64,000 bases of DNA from contig NZ_JACEGA010000001.1 in assembly GCF_014174405.1 (NCBI RefSeq), forward strand, positions 3,202,501 to 3,266,500. The letters are read 5' to 3'. Positions 10,029-21,979 of this stretch are shown one piece after another. Made by a program: the position numbers and the translations under genes. Under the pieces are notes generated by a model, which was not told the origin of the DNA, did no database searches, and worked only from the letters and a program-made list of their open reading frames with translations. Source of the stretch: Variimorphobacter saccharofermentans (lineage in GTDB: Bacteria; Bacillota; Clostridia; Lachnospirales; Lachnospiraceae). Each line of letters starts with the position of its first letter. The stretch's first letter is position 1.

Positions 10029-11288
10029 TCATGCTGTAAAATCAATCGCTTTTATGATATCTTTCACAGCATCTCTGAAAATTTCATTTGAACGAATTAA
10101 AATATTTGCAATCATCTTCGCTTTTTCAGCATCCGATTCCGTGTGTGTTGGATCGTTCCATGAAATATTAATGATTTCCCATGAGTTTTCTTTCAAGGCT
10201 TGATATCGATCAATCGCTGCATTTAAACTCTGCTGGTTGATGTCCTTAATATATTCCTTGCACATCTGAAGAAAGCCTAATGTACTGACATTACTTTCAT
10301 GGAAAATGCATTGCTGCGGATAGAAGCCTTCCATGGAGCCGCGCTGTAAATAGTTGATATAAGAGCAGTAGCCATCAGAACCATAATGCATAAACTGTCG
10401 AAACGAATCAGGAGTTTCTGAGCTAATAAACTCCTCTTTATCCCATCTTCCGGACATCATCAAGCAATAATTATATAAAGCTTTCTTACATGCTTCCTCA
10501 ATATCCAGTTTATAATCAATATGGGAAAGTAATAGGATTTCCATATCAGGCTTCAACCAGTTATCTAGAGTCTCCATATCATATGGATTCATATTGAAGT
10601 TTTTTTCATCAAGACCTTCTACAAATTCATGGGCACGGATTTTATGTCCATCTGCAATAATTCCAGTAACAAACAAAAAGGCCGCATTGTTGGATTTATC
10701 TTGAATAATGACAGGGTATCCTTTCTGAAGCTGTCTTCTGATGATCGCAATTATTTCATCAAATGTCCTATGATTTGTTGTAACCGTTTTGTAATCAAAG
10801 CCATATATTTGAAAGCAGTCATGAATGAATTCCTTGTTATAGTGTGAAAAACCAAACGCCAGGGTTGATATTCCTGATTGCAAGATGTATTCCTGATCAT
10901 CATTAATCTGATGATTATTATAATTACGTCGTTCTTCCAGTCCCATAAAAAGTTTGAGTGCTGTCATAACTGCCGGAAACGCCATGCCGTGAGGCCAATA
11001 TGCGCCAGTATAGGGAGCTACATCCTGATATGGTAAAAGCATTTGAATGAAATTTGGCTTGTTTATTTTGAAATCTGATGGATTGAGTATGCTATCAGTG
11101 GAACACTCTAAGATTTGCGATAAATCTACTAGTAATGCAACTTCCGGCATAGCATTACCATTTTCCCACTTACTTACAGCCTGAGGACTCACACCCAATT
11201 TTTCGGCTAGCTCTTCCTGTGTCATCCCTTTTTCTTTTCGAAGGCTAGCTATTTTCTCACCGGCTTTTTTTACATCAAACACATCCAT
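10029..11288 (-). CDS. XRE-family transcriptional regulator with a large C-terminal sensor-like domain
   Basis: 419 residues. The N-terminal helix-turn-helix (residues about 8-65) is a standard XRE/Cro domain: IASLRKEKGMTQEELAEKLG then SPQAVSKWENG. The remaining 340 residues contain a segment suggestive of a C39/BtrH-like papain fold (YWPHGMAFPAVMTALKLFMG, then KGYPVIIQDKSNNAAFLFVTG and IRAHEFVEG). There is no clear cysteine nucleophile, so I do not claim protease activity. The C-terminal third is helical. By architecture it is a DNA-binding regulator that senses an unknown ligand or acts on itself. It is a single-gene unit ending at the shared terminator. Confidence 0.7.
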   Translation of the reverse strand: MDVFDVKKAGEKIASLRKEKGMTQEELAEKLGVSPQAVSKWENGNAMPEVALLVDLSQILECSTDSILNPSDFKINKPNFIQMLLPYQDVAPYTGAYWPHGMAFPAVMTALKLFMGLEERRNYNNHQINDDQEYILQSGISTLAFGFSHYNKEFIHDCFQIYGFDYKTVTTNHRTFDEIIAIIRRQLQKGYPVIIQDKSNNAAFLFVTGIIADGHKIRAHEFVEGLDEKNFNMNPYDMETLDNWLKPDMEILLLSHIDYKLDIEEACKKALYNYCLMMSGRWDKEEFISSETPDSFRQFMHYGSDGYCSYINYLQRGSMEGFYPQQCIFHESNVSTLGFLQMCKEYIKDINQQSLNAAIDRYQALKENSWEIINISWNDPTHTESDAEKAKMIANILIRSNEIFRDAVKDIIKAIDFTA

Positions 11289-11520
11289 ACACCTCTTTCC
11301 ATTTTTATTGTAAGTATATCAAAAAATCAAGCTAATTCCATATATACAAAGTTGTATTTAATCTTTGAAATACAACTTAAAGTTGAGAAAAATATGAATG
11401 TCCAATCAGCTAATTCAATCATACAATACATCCTCCCTTTTGCATATAAAAGGATATTCCTTGCCCTATGGGCCAAGTCAAGAATTTCTCCTTATAAAGT
11501 AAACTTAAGGACATATAGAA

Positions 11521-11542
11521 AAGCAGCCCAAACAGACTGCCT
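11521..11542 (-). terminator. Weak terminator of the sugar-transport operon
   Basis: On the minus strand AGGCAG, a 10-nt loop and CTGCTT are followed by TTTTC, about 40 nt past the last permease stop codon. The stem is only 6 bp. The rest of 11289-11581 has no convincing gene. Confidence 0.5.
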
Positions 11543-11581
11543 TTTTATAGAAATTTAACATTAATAATATATAATAATAAT

Positions 11582-12496
11582 TTACTCTTTTACTCCCCCA
11601 ACCGTCAGTCCGGATACAAAGTACCGTTGTAAAAATGGATATACACATAAAATAGGTACACTAGCCACAATTGTAATTGCCGCACGTAAAGCCAGTGGTG
11701 TCGTTACTGTGCCACCTTGACCGGCTACAGCCTGTGCACCTGCCATACCACCTTGATTTGTCCCTGCATTCATTGCACTCGCCAGTAGTTTCTGCAATTC
11801 ATATTGAAGCGTGGACAGCTTCTGATTTCCCGAATTATACAGTAACGTATCCATCCAGCTATTCCAGCTGCCTACTGCTACGAATAGAGCAATAACCGCA
11901 AGAGTTGGCTTACAAAGCGGCATAATGATACGCCACCATATACGAAAATGTCCTGCACCGTCTATTTTAGCTGACTCCGGGAGCGACTCAGGAATTGTTT
12001 TTATATAGGTTCGTATGACAATTAGATTGAACGCACTGATGATATTGGGTATCCAGTAAACCATAAATGTATTTAACATATTTAAGTCCTTTATCAATAA
12101 ATAATTAGGGATAAGACCGGCGTTAAAGTACATTGTTAACACGAATATTAGCGTAATTGGTTTTCTTAATGTAAACTCATTCCGACTAAGGGCATACGCC
12201 AACATAGATGTAAAGAAAATATTCGTGATTACAATAACAATTGTCTTTGTAACGCTAATAAAAAACGCATCATAAATCGTATACATATGAAAGACAATAT
12301 CATAATTTTTTAATGAGAAAATTCTAGGCCAAATCGTTATTCCACCTTTTACTGCGTCTGCTCCGTCATTTAAGGAAATCGCTAATGTGTTTAATAGCGG
12401 ATAAATCATAATTATACATAAGAATATCAGGATGCCTGTATTTATTATTGTGAATATTATGTTCCCTGGTTTCCACTTTTTATTTTTCACACACAC
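11582..12496 (-). CDS. Sugar ABC transporter permease, LplC/YtcP type
   Basis: 304 residues with six predicted membrane segments. The cytoplasmic EAA loop for docking an ATPase is clear (ESAKIDGAGHFRIWWRIIMP). The N-terminus and the C-terminal ending VSGLTVGGVKE are typical of the MalG-like partner in CUT1-type oligosaccharide importers. It follows the first permease gene with a 6-nt gap, and the solute-binding lipoprotein gene lies before that, so the three form one transporter. No ATPase gene is nearby. Such systems commonly share an MsmK-type ATPase encoded elsewhere. A glycine/alanine-rich insertion (about residues 245-268) lies before the last membrane segment. The likely substrate is a galactoside, given the neighbouring LacZ. 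Confidence 0.9.
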   Translation of the reverse strand: MCVKNKKWKPGNIIFTIINTGILIFLCIIMIYPLLNTLAISLNDGADAVKGGITIWPRIFSLKNYDIVFHMYTIYDAFFISVTKTIVIVITNIFFTSMLAYALSRNEFTLRKPITLIFVLTMYFNAGLIPNYLLIKDLNMLNTFMVYWIPNIISAFNLIVIRTYIKTIPESLPESAKIDGAGHFRIWWRIIMPLCKPTLAVIALFVAVGSWNSWMDTLLYNSGNQKLSTLQYELQKLLASAMNAGTNQGGMAGAQAVAGQGGTVTTPLALRAAITIVASVPILCVYPFLQRYFVSGLTVGGVKE

Positions 12497-12502
12497 GCCT
12501 CC

Positions 12503-13444
12503 TTATATCAGTGTTTCTTCGCCAAGACGACCAGCAATAAAGTTGACAATCCCAACGATAATAATACCTACCACTGTTTTAAACATACCCGCCACAACTG
12601 CTAAACTGTAATTTCCCATCTGATAACCATATCGCATTACAAATACGTCAATTGTTTCTGATTTTTCAACTACCAAGCCGTTACCTAAGAAATATGGAAT
12701 TTCAAATCCTGCCTCCAAAATATAACCTGTGGACATAATCAACAGTATGACGATGGTTGGTCGAATACCCGGAAGCGTAATGTTCCATATTTTACTAAAC
12801 CGACCCGCACCATCCATTTCCGCAGCTTCGTATAACGATGGGTCTATGGCAGTTATTGCAGCTAAGTACAAAATAGTATTCCATCCCAATTCTTTCCATA
12901 GATGACTTAATGCAGCAATTCCCCAAAAATATTCGGGTTTCGACAGAAACTGTATCGGCTCGTCAATAATATGTAATGACAGCAGTGCTGAATTAATAAA
13001 ACCACCTGAACTTGGCGCCGAAAGTGCAACTGAAACAATTCCAGCCACAATGATCCAGCTAAGAAAATGTGGCATATATGTGATATTTTGAATCACTCGT
13101 TTAAACACTCCGTCCTTTACTTCGTTCAGCATCAGTGCCAGGATAATGGCAAATACTGTACCAAGAACCAGAGTCAGTATGCTCTGCCCCAATGTGTTTA
13201 TGATGTCCTGTATGAAGCGTTCTCCATTTATTCCTGTAAACAGTTTCTTAAAATTATCAAATCCAACCCATTCCTGCTCCCACATACTGCGGCCTGGTTT
13301 AAACTTCTGGAAAGCCATAGACCAACCGTATATTGGTATATACTTGAATAAAATCTGATATAAAAGTAACGGTATACTCATGATAAGCAGGGCTTTCTGT
13401 TCAAATAAGGTAGCCCACACACTTTTTCTTCTTTTTTTATTCAA
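12503..13444 (-). CDS. Sugar ABC transporter permease, LplB type
   Basis: About 313 residues with six membrane segments and an EAA loop (YEAAEMDGAGRFSKIWNITL). The N-terminal IPLLLYQILFKYIPIYGWSM is characteristic of LplB-like permeases, which pair with LplC-like ones. I place the start at TTG 13444 because GGGAGGT sits 6 nt upstream of it. An in-frame GTG at 13459 would overlap that ribosome binding site. Together with the downstream permease it forms the membrane channel of a CUT1-type importer. It is translated after a strong hairpin that separates it from the solute-binding protein gene. Confidence 0.9.
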   Translation of the reverse strand: MNKKRRKSVWATLFEQKALLIMSIPLLLYQILFKYIPIYGWSMAFQKFKPGRSMWEQEWVGFDNFKKLFTGINGERFIQDIINTLGQSILTLVLGTVFAIILALMLNEVKDGVFKRVIQNITYMPHFLSWIIVAGIVSVALSAPSSGGFINSALLSLHIIDEPIQFLSKPEYFWGIAALSHLWKELGWNTILYLAAITAIDPSLYEAAEMDGAGRFSKIWNITLPGIRPTIVILLIMSTGYILEAGFEIPYFLGNGLVVEKSETIDVFVMRYGYQMGNYSLAVVAGMFKTVVGIIIVGIVNFIAGRLGEETLI

Positions 13445-13464
13445 CCTGGTACCTCCCACATAAT

Positions 13465-13487
13465 GTGGGGGGTCATTGACCCCCCAC
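13465..13487 (-). promoter_or_regulatory. Intra-operon GC-rich hairpin between solute-binding protein and permease genes
   Basis: GTGGGGGGTC and GACCCCCCAC form a perfect 10-bp stem with a 3-nt loop, 17 nt past the binding-protein stop and 20 nt before the permease start. There is no T-tract. It probably stabilises the 3' end of the upstream message or partly blocks read-through, which would favour excess binding protein over permease. Confidence 0.65.
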
Positions 13488-13504
13488 AGTCCTACCTTTA
13501 GCCA

Positions 13505-15271
13505 TTATTTCCAGAGCTTAATTCGTTCCTGAATGCCAGCATTTATAGCATCCTCATAAACTTTTACATCTATTTTCTTTATAACATCTACATATTCAGC
13601 CCAATTACTTTCGAAATCATCAACGGAACCTGTAATTATTTTGGGCAAATACTGTACTCCTGCATCAGTAAGCTGTTGGTTAACCTCATTTGCTTCATCA
13701 CTCAGTGTAATATTCCAACATGGATAATATACCGGGTTATCAGGCGGACTATTTACAAACTCACGCCATGTCTTCTTGTTATAAGCCTTCATGAAAGCTT
13801 TATCATAATCAGTTAACGTATCATAGAACTCAGAAGGCTGGTCATCTGGTCCGTATGCATTACCATCCGAGAACTGTCCATTGTGCTTTGGCAGTAAGTC
13901 AAGTAACGCTAATAATTTGTTACTGGAACGCCATGTTAAATCCTTGGAGTTAATTCTTTGCTGTTCTGTACGATAGAACATGCCGTTTTCGTCAACCTCA
14001 TAGTCTTCTCCTTCAATACCCCATGACAATACCTTCTGCCAAGGTTCACTCAGCATAATATCTAAGAATCTGAGTGCGACCTCAGGCTGTTTACAGGATA
14101 CTGATACACCAAAGCCTTGGTTCGTATTCATAACATCACGGTCTGCATAGTATGGTTCAGCACCCGGGTAAACAGGCATGACCGGAGCATACGTTCTTTC
14201 GTCGATTCCGGATCCTTGTAAAGAAATTGTAGCATTCTGGAAGTTCCAATATTGATCATGCATACCAAGTACGGTACCAGTTGCAATTTTTGCAATGTAT
14301 TGATCAAAATTCATTGTAAAGGACTCAGGATCTACTACACCTTTGGCATATTCTTCATTTAAGATCTTGAACCAGTCTTTTGCAATCTGCTTGTCAGCAT
14401 AGATTGTTGCATTATTGTTTTCATCAACAACGACACCACCGTTGTTAGGATTACCTGCAAGGAAGTTCGGCGGATTCGTCATACCCCACTCACGTCCAGT
14501 GGAAGCAAGAACTGCAAAGCCTACCGTTTTCTGACCATTTATCTCAGGATATTTTGCCATATAATCTTCAATCAGTTTAAAATATCCTTCAATTGTAATA
14601 TTGGTAAGATCCGGATAGCCAGCATCCTCAAGCACAGCCTTCTGAATCCAAAATGCTGTACCCCAGTGTGTACCACCGGTGATTTCGCCATAGAAACGAT
14701 TATAGTTCGGGAATATGTATAATCCTGGTTCTACCTCTGAACCGTTATAGCTCATTTTTTTGATATACGGATCTACATGCGTTTTAAGATTAGGATAATT
14801 GCCTGTAGCAAGGTAATCATCGAGCTTAATCAATGCGCCACCTTCCAGAAGACGTAACTTTAAGTCTGTTGTTCCAATTAGGTCAGGATAATCTCCACCT
14901 GCCAGCATAACGCCAATTTTCTGGTCAGCATTGTCTGGGGTAACGATATCATATTGAATTGTTACACCTAATTTCTCTTTAAGCAATTTACTTATCTTAT
15001 TATCCGGTGCGGGCGCTTGTTCTGCAGACATTAACCACACAGTAAGTGTAGTATCCTTGTCAGGTGTAAGTACCCCATATGGATCTGCCAGCGGATCATC
15101 CGAAACATTGGTATCCGGTTCTGTTGAATCTGATTCATCAAGTGATGTCGTTTCAGAACTCGGAGCCTTGGTCGGCTCAGCCATGGTGTCAGTGTCATCC
15201 TTCTTACATGCTACCATGGATAATACGACCACCAGAGCTAAAATAACTGAGATAGTTTTCTTAATTTTCAC
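13505..15271 (-). CDS. Sugar-binding lipoprotein of the ABC transporter
   Basis: 588 residues. A lipoprotein signal (ISVILALVVVLSMVAC, with C22 as the lipidated cysteine) is followed by an acidic serine/threonine linker. The rest is a family 1 extracellular solute-binding protein of the large LplA-like type (LTVWLMSAEQAPAPDN, VMLAGGDYPDLIGTTD, GFGVSVSCKQPEVALRFLD). It would sit outside the membrane and hand an oligosaccharide to the two permeases. The start is GTG 15271 behind GGAGGGAAA. The upstream region has a promoter-like TTGACA and a palindrome placed as an operator. It is the first gene of a three-gene operon. Confidence 0.92.
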   Translation of the reverse strand: MKIKKTISVILALVVVLSMVACKKDDTDTMAEPTKAPSSETTSLDESDSTEPDTNVSDDPLADPYGVLTPDKDTTLTVWLMSAEQAPAPDNKISKLLKEKLGVTIQYDIVTPDNADQKIGVMLAGGDYPDLIGTTDLKLRLLEGGALIKLDDYLATGNYPNLKTHVDPYIKKMSYNGSEVEPGLYIFPNYNRFYGEITGGTHWGTAFWIQKAVLEDAGYPDLTNITIEGYFKLIEDYMAKYPEINGQKTVGFAVLASTGREWGMTNPPNFLAGNPNNGGVVVDENNNATIYADKQIAKDWFKILNEEYAKGVVDPESFTMNFDQYIAKIATGTVLGMHDQYWNFQNATISLQGSGIDERTYAPVMPVYPGAEPYYADRDVMNTNQGFGVSVSCKQPEVALRFLDIMLSEPWQKVLSWGIEGEDYEVDENGMFYRTEQQRINSKDLTWRSSNKLLALLDLLPKHNGQFSDGNAYGPDDQPSEFYDTLTDYDKAFMKAYNKKTWREFVNSPPDNPVYYPCWNITLSDEANEVNQQLTDAGVQYLPKIITGSVDDFESNWAEYVDVIKKIDVKVYEDAINAGIQERIKLWK

Positions 15272-15303
15272 TACTTTCCCTCCTTATATTATTCATTACT
15301 TTG

Positions 15304-15323
15304 TAATCTATGTACATAGATTA
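15304..15323. promoter_or_regulatory. Perfect 20-bp palindrome, candidate LacI-family operator
   Basis: TAATCTATGTACATAGATTA is fully self-complementary. It lies immediately downstream of the predicted promoter of the transporter operon, at about +2 to +21, where a repressor would block transcription. The LacI-family gene is the next gene upstream. Confidence 0.65.
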
Positions 15324-15331
15324 TATACCAA

Positions 15332-15360
15332 TTATTTACTATATTGGTAATATTTGTCAA
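15332..15360 (-). promoter_or_regulatory. Predicted promoter of the solute-binding protein operon
   Basis: On the minus strand TTGACA (15360-15355) is followed after 16 nt by TAAATA, a weak -10. The spacer region also carries an inverted repeat ACCAAT/ATTGGT. Transcription would start near 15325, at the edge of the palindrome. Confidence 0.55.
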
Positions 15361-15368
15361 TTACAAAA

Positions 15369-15390
15369 AATGTGTACACAGGTACACATT
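15369..15390. promoter_or_regulatory. Second inverted repeat upstream of the transporter promoter
   Basis: An imperfect 22-bp palindrome with arms AATGTGTACC/GGTACACATT, allowing one interior mismatch, lies just upstream of the -35. It differs in sequence from the 15304 palindrome except for a shared TGTACA/GTAC core, so it may be an auxiliary operator or an activator site. Confidence 0.45.
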
Positions 15391-15493
15391 TAAAATGTTA
15401 CGAAATTGTCTGAGACATATTTCATTCGAGGGACAGAATTCGTTATATATTGTTCTTTTGATATCACCACTTTATAACTCCGGTTTTCTTCAC

Positions 15494-16591
15494 TCAACGC
15501 ACCGTAATATCTTTGACTGTTTCTCCTTCAAGTATCTTTGGTGAAGTCCAATTTATGTACTTTGGATTTTTATCTTCCAAAATATCTATCATAACATTTG
15601 TGGAAAGAGTACCGAGGTTTTCCGGATCAATAGATACTGTTGTTATTTTTTTTTCAAGCCATTCTCGTAAATATATACCATCTATCCCCATGACTGAAAT
15701 GTCCTCGGGTACACGAACCCCATTCTTCTCCACACCTCTGATGAAACCATACGCTATATCATCGTTAAAGCACAATAAGGCCGTTGCTGAGGTGTTACTT
15801 TTCAGGTATATCTCCGCTGCTCTTTTTCCTATACTGAAGGACGCATAATTTGTATAATTGTCATCAGAAGATTGCAATCTCAGTGTTGGATCAAGGTGCC
15901 CAATATGCATATTTTCGCTATTACTTATTTCTGCCCGTATGACGAGTTCATCTAAGTCTATATTTATACCAGAATCACGTTTATATTGCTCCATACGTGT
16001 TTTCCATATCCGATATCTTATTTCGCTGTTCTTTCCTTTATCTTGTAATACCATTCCAATTTTCCGATGTCCTTTATTCATAAGGTAATCAATACCCATG
16101 TTAACTACCTTGTGATTATCAATCAGGACATTATGGACTGGATGGGCAAATGAGAAGCTTGCATCGTTTGAGGTAACAACTACTGGTAAATAATAATTTA
16201 CTCCCACTGTGTTAATGTATTTTTCAGCTAAAGCTTCTAAAGAAAATATAACCCCATCAACCAAATGTCTCCTTATTTTATCAAATTCACAATTGATATC
16301 AAGAAATATTGAATATCCCCGTTTATAAGCAGCTCTTGTTGCGCCATTAAAAAATTGAAGATTGTACGACGTAATAATGTCGTTTTGATAAAGAATAAGT
16401 TGCCTAGTCTTTTGACTCTGCAGCGATAACGCGATTGGATTAGGGTTATAACCCATATTCTTTGCTATCTCCAATATTCGCTCCTTAGTATCTTTTTTAA
16501 TGTAACCTGAATTATTTACTGCACGGCTCACAGAAGCAACCGAAACACCCGCTGCTCTTGCGACATCTGCCCTTGTGGCAGTCTTTTTCAT
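15494..16591 (-). CDS. LacI-family transcriptional repressor
   Basis: 365 residues. The N-terminal LacI helix-turn-helix (ATRADVARAAGVSVASVSRA, hinge VNNSGYIKKDTKERILEIAK) is followed by a periplasmic-binding-like ligand domain (INIDLDELVIRAE, TALLCFNDDIAYGFIRGVEK, DISVMGIDGIYL). Members bind palindromic operators and release on binding a sugar. It lies between lacZ and the transporter operon on the same strand, and the 15304-15323 palindrome is a good candidate target. ATG 16591 follows GGGAGG. The ligand is unknown but is probably the imported galactoside or a breakdown product. Confidence 0.92.
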   Translation of the reverse strand: MKKTATRADVARAAGVSVASVSRAVNNSGYIKKDTKERILEIAKNMGYNPNPIALSLQSQKTRQLILYQNDIITSYNLQFFNGATRAAYKRGYSIFLDINCEFDKIRRHLVDGVIFSLEALAEKYINTVGVNYYLPVVVTSNDASFSFAHPVHNVLIDNHKVVNMGIDYLMNKGHRKIGMVLQDKGKNSEIRYRIWKTRMEQYKRDSGINIDLDELVIRAEISNSENMHIGHLDPTLRLQSSDDNYTNYASFSIGKRAAEIYLKSNTSATALLCFNDDIAYGFIRGVEKNGVRVPEDISVMGIDGIYLREWLEKKITTVSIDPENLGTLSTNVMIDILEDKNPKYINWTSPKILEGETVKDITVR

Positions 16592-16811
16592 AAAGGTATC
16601 CTCCCTTCCTATATACTCCGGCGGTGATTCTATATATCTGATCAGTGAAGTATGTGTATTTTGATATATGACATTTTTGTAAATATTTGTTTATCTTTAA
16701 CAATTATTGCATATCATTTTCTAAACTTCAATATAAAATTAACTTAATACAAGCACCACAGAAAGTTTCATGTAACTTTCCGTCATTAAATAGAGCAATC
16801 TGTATAAAAAA

Positions 16812-17001
16812 GGGATGTTTCATAATGTATCCGCGGGGATAATTACTTACCATAATGCACTGTCGGAAGAACGTATTGTTGTATTTTGTATGAATCAGGC
16901 GAATATTCTTATTCGCATGAGACATATAAAATCAGTAATATGTCCTTCCGTCTGTGTGTGAGGTAAGTAATTGTCCTCGCGAATGTATTATGAAACATCC
17001 C
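16812..17001. repeat. Long hairpin element with 40-nt terminal inverted repeats
   Basis: The arms 16812-16851 and 16962-17001 match at 35 of 40 positions by eye, and all five differences are transitions. The interior continues to pair (CGGAAG near 16863 with CTTCCG near 16945, then GCGAATA with TATTCGC-like sequence at the centre), so the whole 190 bp folds as one imperfect hairpin. It lies between the 3' end of lacZ and the lacI promoter region. No coding frame is supported in it. The remainder of 16592-17056 is AT-rich spacer. Confidence 0.8.
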
Positions 17002-17056
17002 CTTCTTTTCTAATAGTGACTAGTTCTAAGTATTCCTTAATCACTCCATGCACATT

Positions 17057-20161
<3,105 letters not shown>

Positions 20162-20299
20162 TTATACACTCCTTTCTCTGTGTTTAAGGTACTTGTCATT
20201 AGCTCTATTATATAGTATCTTATTTTTATAATGAAATGTTTTATATGGTCATATTTTTATCCATTTTGGTATAAAAAAGGATTGGAGAAGCATGGGCTT

Positions 20300-21142
20300 A
20301 TGATAGAATCAATTATGAAAAAAGATGTAATATATCGATGCATCGGTTCTAATTTTACAGATGGAATTTTGGCCTGTGGTTATATGACGAAGCCATTAAA
20401 GGAGCAATCGCAGTATAATTTTGTAATAGATTATTACAGCTGTTTTGTGTTGTTGTCCGGTAGTGGATTTTATTATACAAAAGACGATGTTAAGATCCCG
20501 ATTCATCCCGGTGATTTTGTTCAACGAATTCCAGGTGAAAACCACTCTACAGAAATAATTCCGGACGGAAACTGGCTTGAATTTTTTATCAGCATAGGAC
20601 GCACTACCTATGATTATCTACGAAGTCTGGATCTTCTTCCTGCCGATTCTCCCGTGAGCAAAATATACTATGATGACAATACAATACAAATGTTTTCCAG
20701 ACTGCTGCAACAGCTGAAAGAAGCAAATGATTCACAGCTTCCATATCTGTCACTGAAAGCTCAGGAGGTGATTCTATCCACTCTAAATGGCATTCAAAAG
20801 GTTCCTCCTAAAGATGCATTAATTCACTCTATAGAAGAAGCCTGTCGTCTTCTATCCTCCGAAGTCGATAACGATGTTCCATTAAAGGATGTTGCCTCTG
20901 CCATCAATATGAGCTATGAGAATTTTCGTAAGCAATTTACTAAAATAGTAGGGATGTCACCCTCTAAATATAGAATTGAGCAGAAAATGAAGCACGCCAG
21001 GCTTATGCTTTTATCAGGAGTGTCCATAAAAGAAACGGCTGTTCTTACTGGTTATAGTGATACTTACTCATTTACGAAGCAATTTACTCATGTAACAGGA
21101 ATGTCCCCAGGCCGGTTTAAACTTTCCCATCATCTTCGATAG
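20300..21142 (+). CDS. AraC-family transcriptional regulator
   Basis: 280 residues from ATG 20300, which has GGAGAAGC upstream. A longer in-frame ATG at 20231 lacks a binding site. The N-terminal half is a cupin-like sugar-sensing domain (YYSCFVLLSGSGFYYT, IPIHPGDFVQRIPGENH). The C-terminal 100 residues hold two helix-turn-helix motifs (LKDVASAINMSYENFRKQFT; IKETAVLTGYSDTYSFTKQF, then MSPGRFKL). It is divergent from lacZ and is likely to activate it and perhaps the transporter. Confidence 0.92.
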   Translation: MIESIMKKDVIYRCIGSNFTDGILACGYMTKPLKEQSQYNFVIDYYSCFVLLSGSGFYYTKDDVKIPIHPGDFVQRIPGENHSTEIIPDGNWLEFFISIGRTTYDYLRSLDLLPADSPVSKIYYDDNTIQMFSRLLQQLKEANDSQLPYLSLKAQEVILSTLNGIQKVPPKDALIHSIEEACRLLSSEVDNDVPLKDVASAINMSYENFRKQFTKIVGMSPSKYRIEQKMKHARLMLLSGVSIKETAVLTGYSDTYSFTKQFTHVTGMSPGRFKLSHHLR

Positions 21143-21169
21143 ACCAAGAAAATATACAAGAAATAAATC

Positions 21170-21199
21170 GCACCCTATCATTTTTTAATGATTGGGTGC
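21170..21199. terminator. Bidirectional terminator
   Basis: GCACCCTATCATT and AATGATTGGGTGC pair around a 4-nt T loop and have A/T-rich flanks on both sides. It lies between the AraC-type gene and the converging MFS remnant. Confidence 0.8.
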
Positions 21200-21265
21200 T
21201 ATTTATTTCTTTATTCATTATTCATCACAGTCCACCTAATACATACATCACAATATTCAATCCTT

Positions 21266-21868
21266 TTATTTGCTTGATGCAATTTTATCAAGTGTCCTTA
21301 TTTCTTTATTCATTAATCCAAGGAGTGAAATTATCGTTCCAGATACTCCTGTAAACAGAAACATTAACGCTATGCCGGAGCCTCTTCCATCTCCTACTAT
21401 TGGCATAATAAGATGCTTCATAGCAGAATTCCCATTCATAAATGGTTCAAATATATAATCTGCCAGAATACCTCCTAATAAATACCCCAATGGAATTGTA
21501 CAATACTGCAAGGTATCTCTTGCTGAAAAGACACGTCCCTGCATCTCTATCGGAATATGAGTTCGAATAATGAACATCATATTGGCATTTAATAGTGATA
21601 ATGGTAAATTCCCCAGGAAATTAAAAACAATCCATATCGTTGGGTTTTGTTCTACAAACGTACCAGCCAGAAAGCTGAGTAGTACAGAAGGTAAATAAGT
21701 ACATACCGCTAATAATGCAACACCAATTGTTGATTGCTTCTGCTGATATACCCATATTAATAAAGCATAATTTGTCATCGAACTTCCAAGTGTGGAGAAG
21801 CTCTGGCTTATCCATAATATCAGGAAATTCTTCAATTCTTTTATTTGATTTAAATAATTTCTATCCAT
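21266..21868 (-). pseudogene. Major facilitator superfamily efflux protein with an internal deletion
   Basis: 200 residues, about half the usual 400. Residues 1-70 are the N-terminal two membrane segments of an MFS drug/macrolide exporter (LILWISQSFSTLGSSMTNYA, LLSFLAGTFVE). The chain then jumps at about residue 72 to the C-terminal half (FNFLGNLPLSLLNANMMFII, GRVFSARDTLQYCTIPLG, LLGGILADYIFEPFM). I infer an in-frame loss of about 200 residues near 21652, so transport function is probably lost. GGAGTAAAG precedes the start, and a short leader peptide with pairing segments lies upstream, as in attenuated antibiotic-resistance genes. Confidence 0.8.
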
Positions 21869-21906
21869 TGTACTTTACTCCATTCTAATATTATAGCGAA
21901 ATGTGC

Positions 21907-21979
21907 AAAGTACGTTCTTAGATGACTAAAATAATCCCTCATGCAGATAGTCATCTGAAACGAACTCTGCATGAGATAA
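21907..21979 (-). promoter_or_regulatory. Alternative hairpins of a possible translation attenuator
   Basis: Within and after the leader peptide reading frame, CTCATGCAGA (21975-21966) pairs with TCTGCATGAG (21947-21938). GATGACT (21955-21949), inside that loop, can instead pair with AGTCATC (21927-21921). A further segment, GTACTTT (21913-21907), can pair with AAAGTAC at 21876-21870, which overlaps the ribosome binding site of the MFS gene. These overlapping options suit an attenuation switch. Confidence 0.5.

Noticed and set aside
11352..11558. 68-codon plus-strand frame
   Set aside because: It overlaps the probable terminator of the transport operon, lacks a ribosome binding site and has no recognised family.
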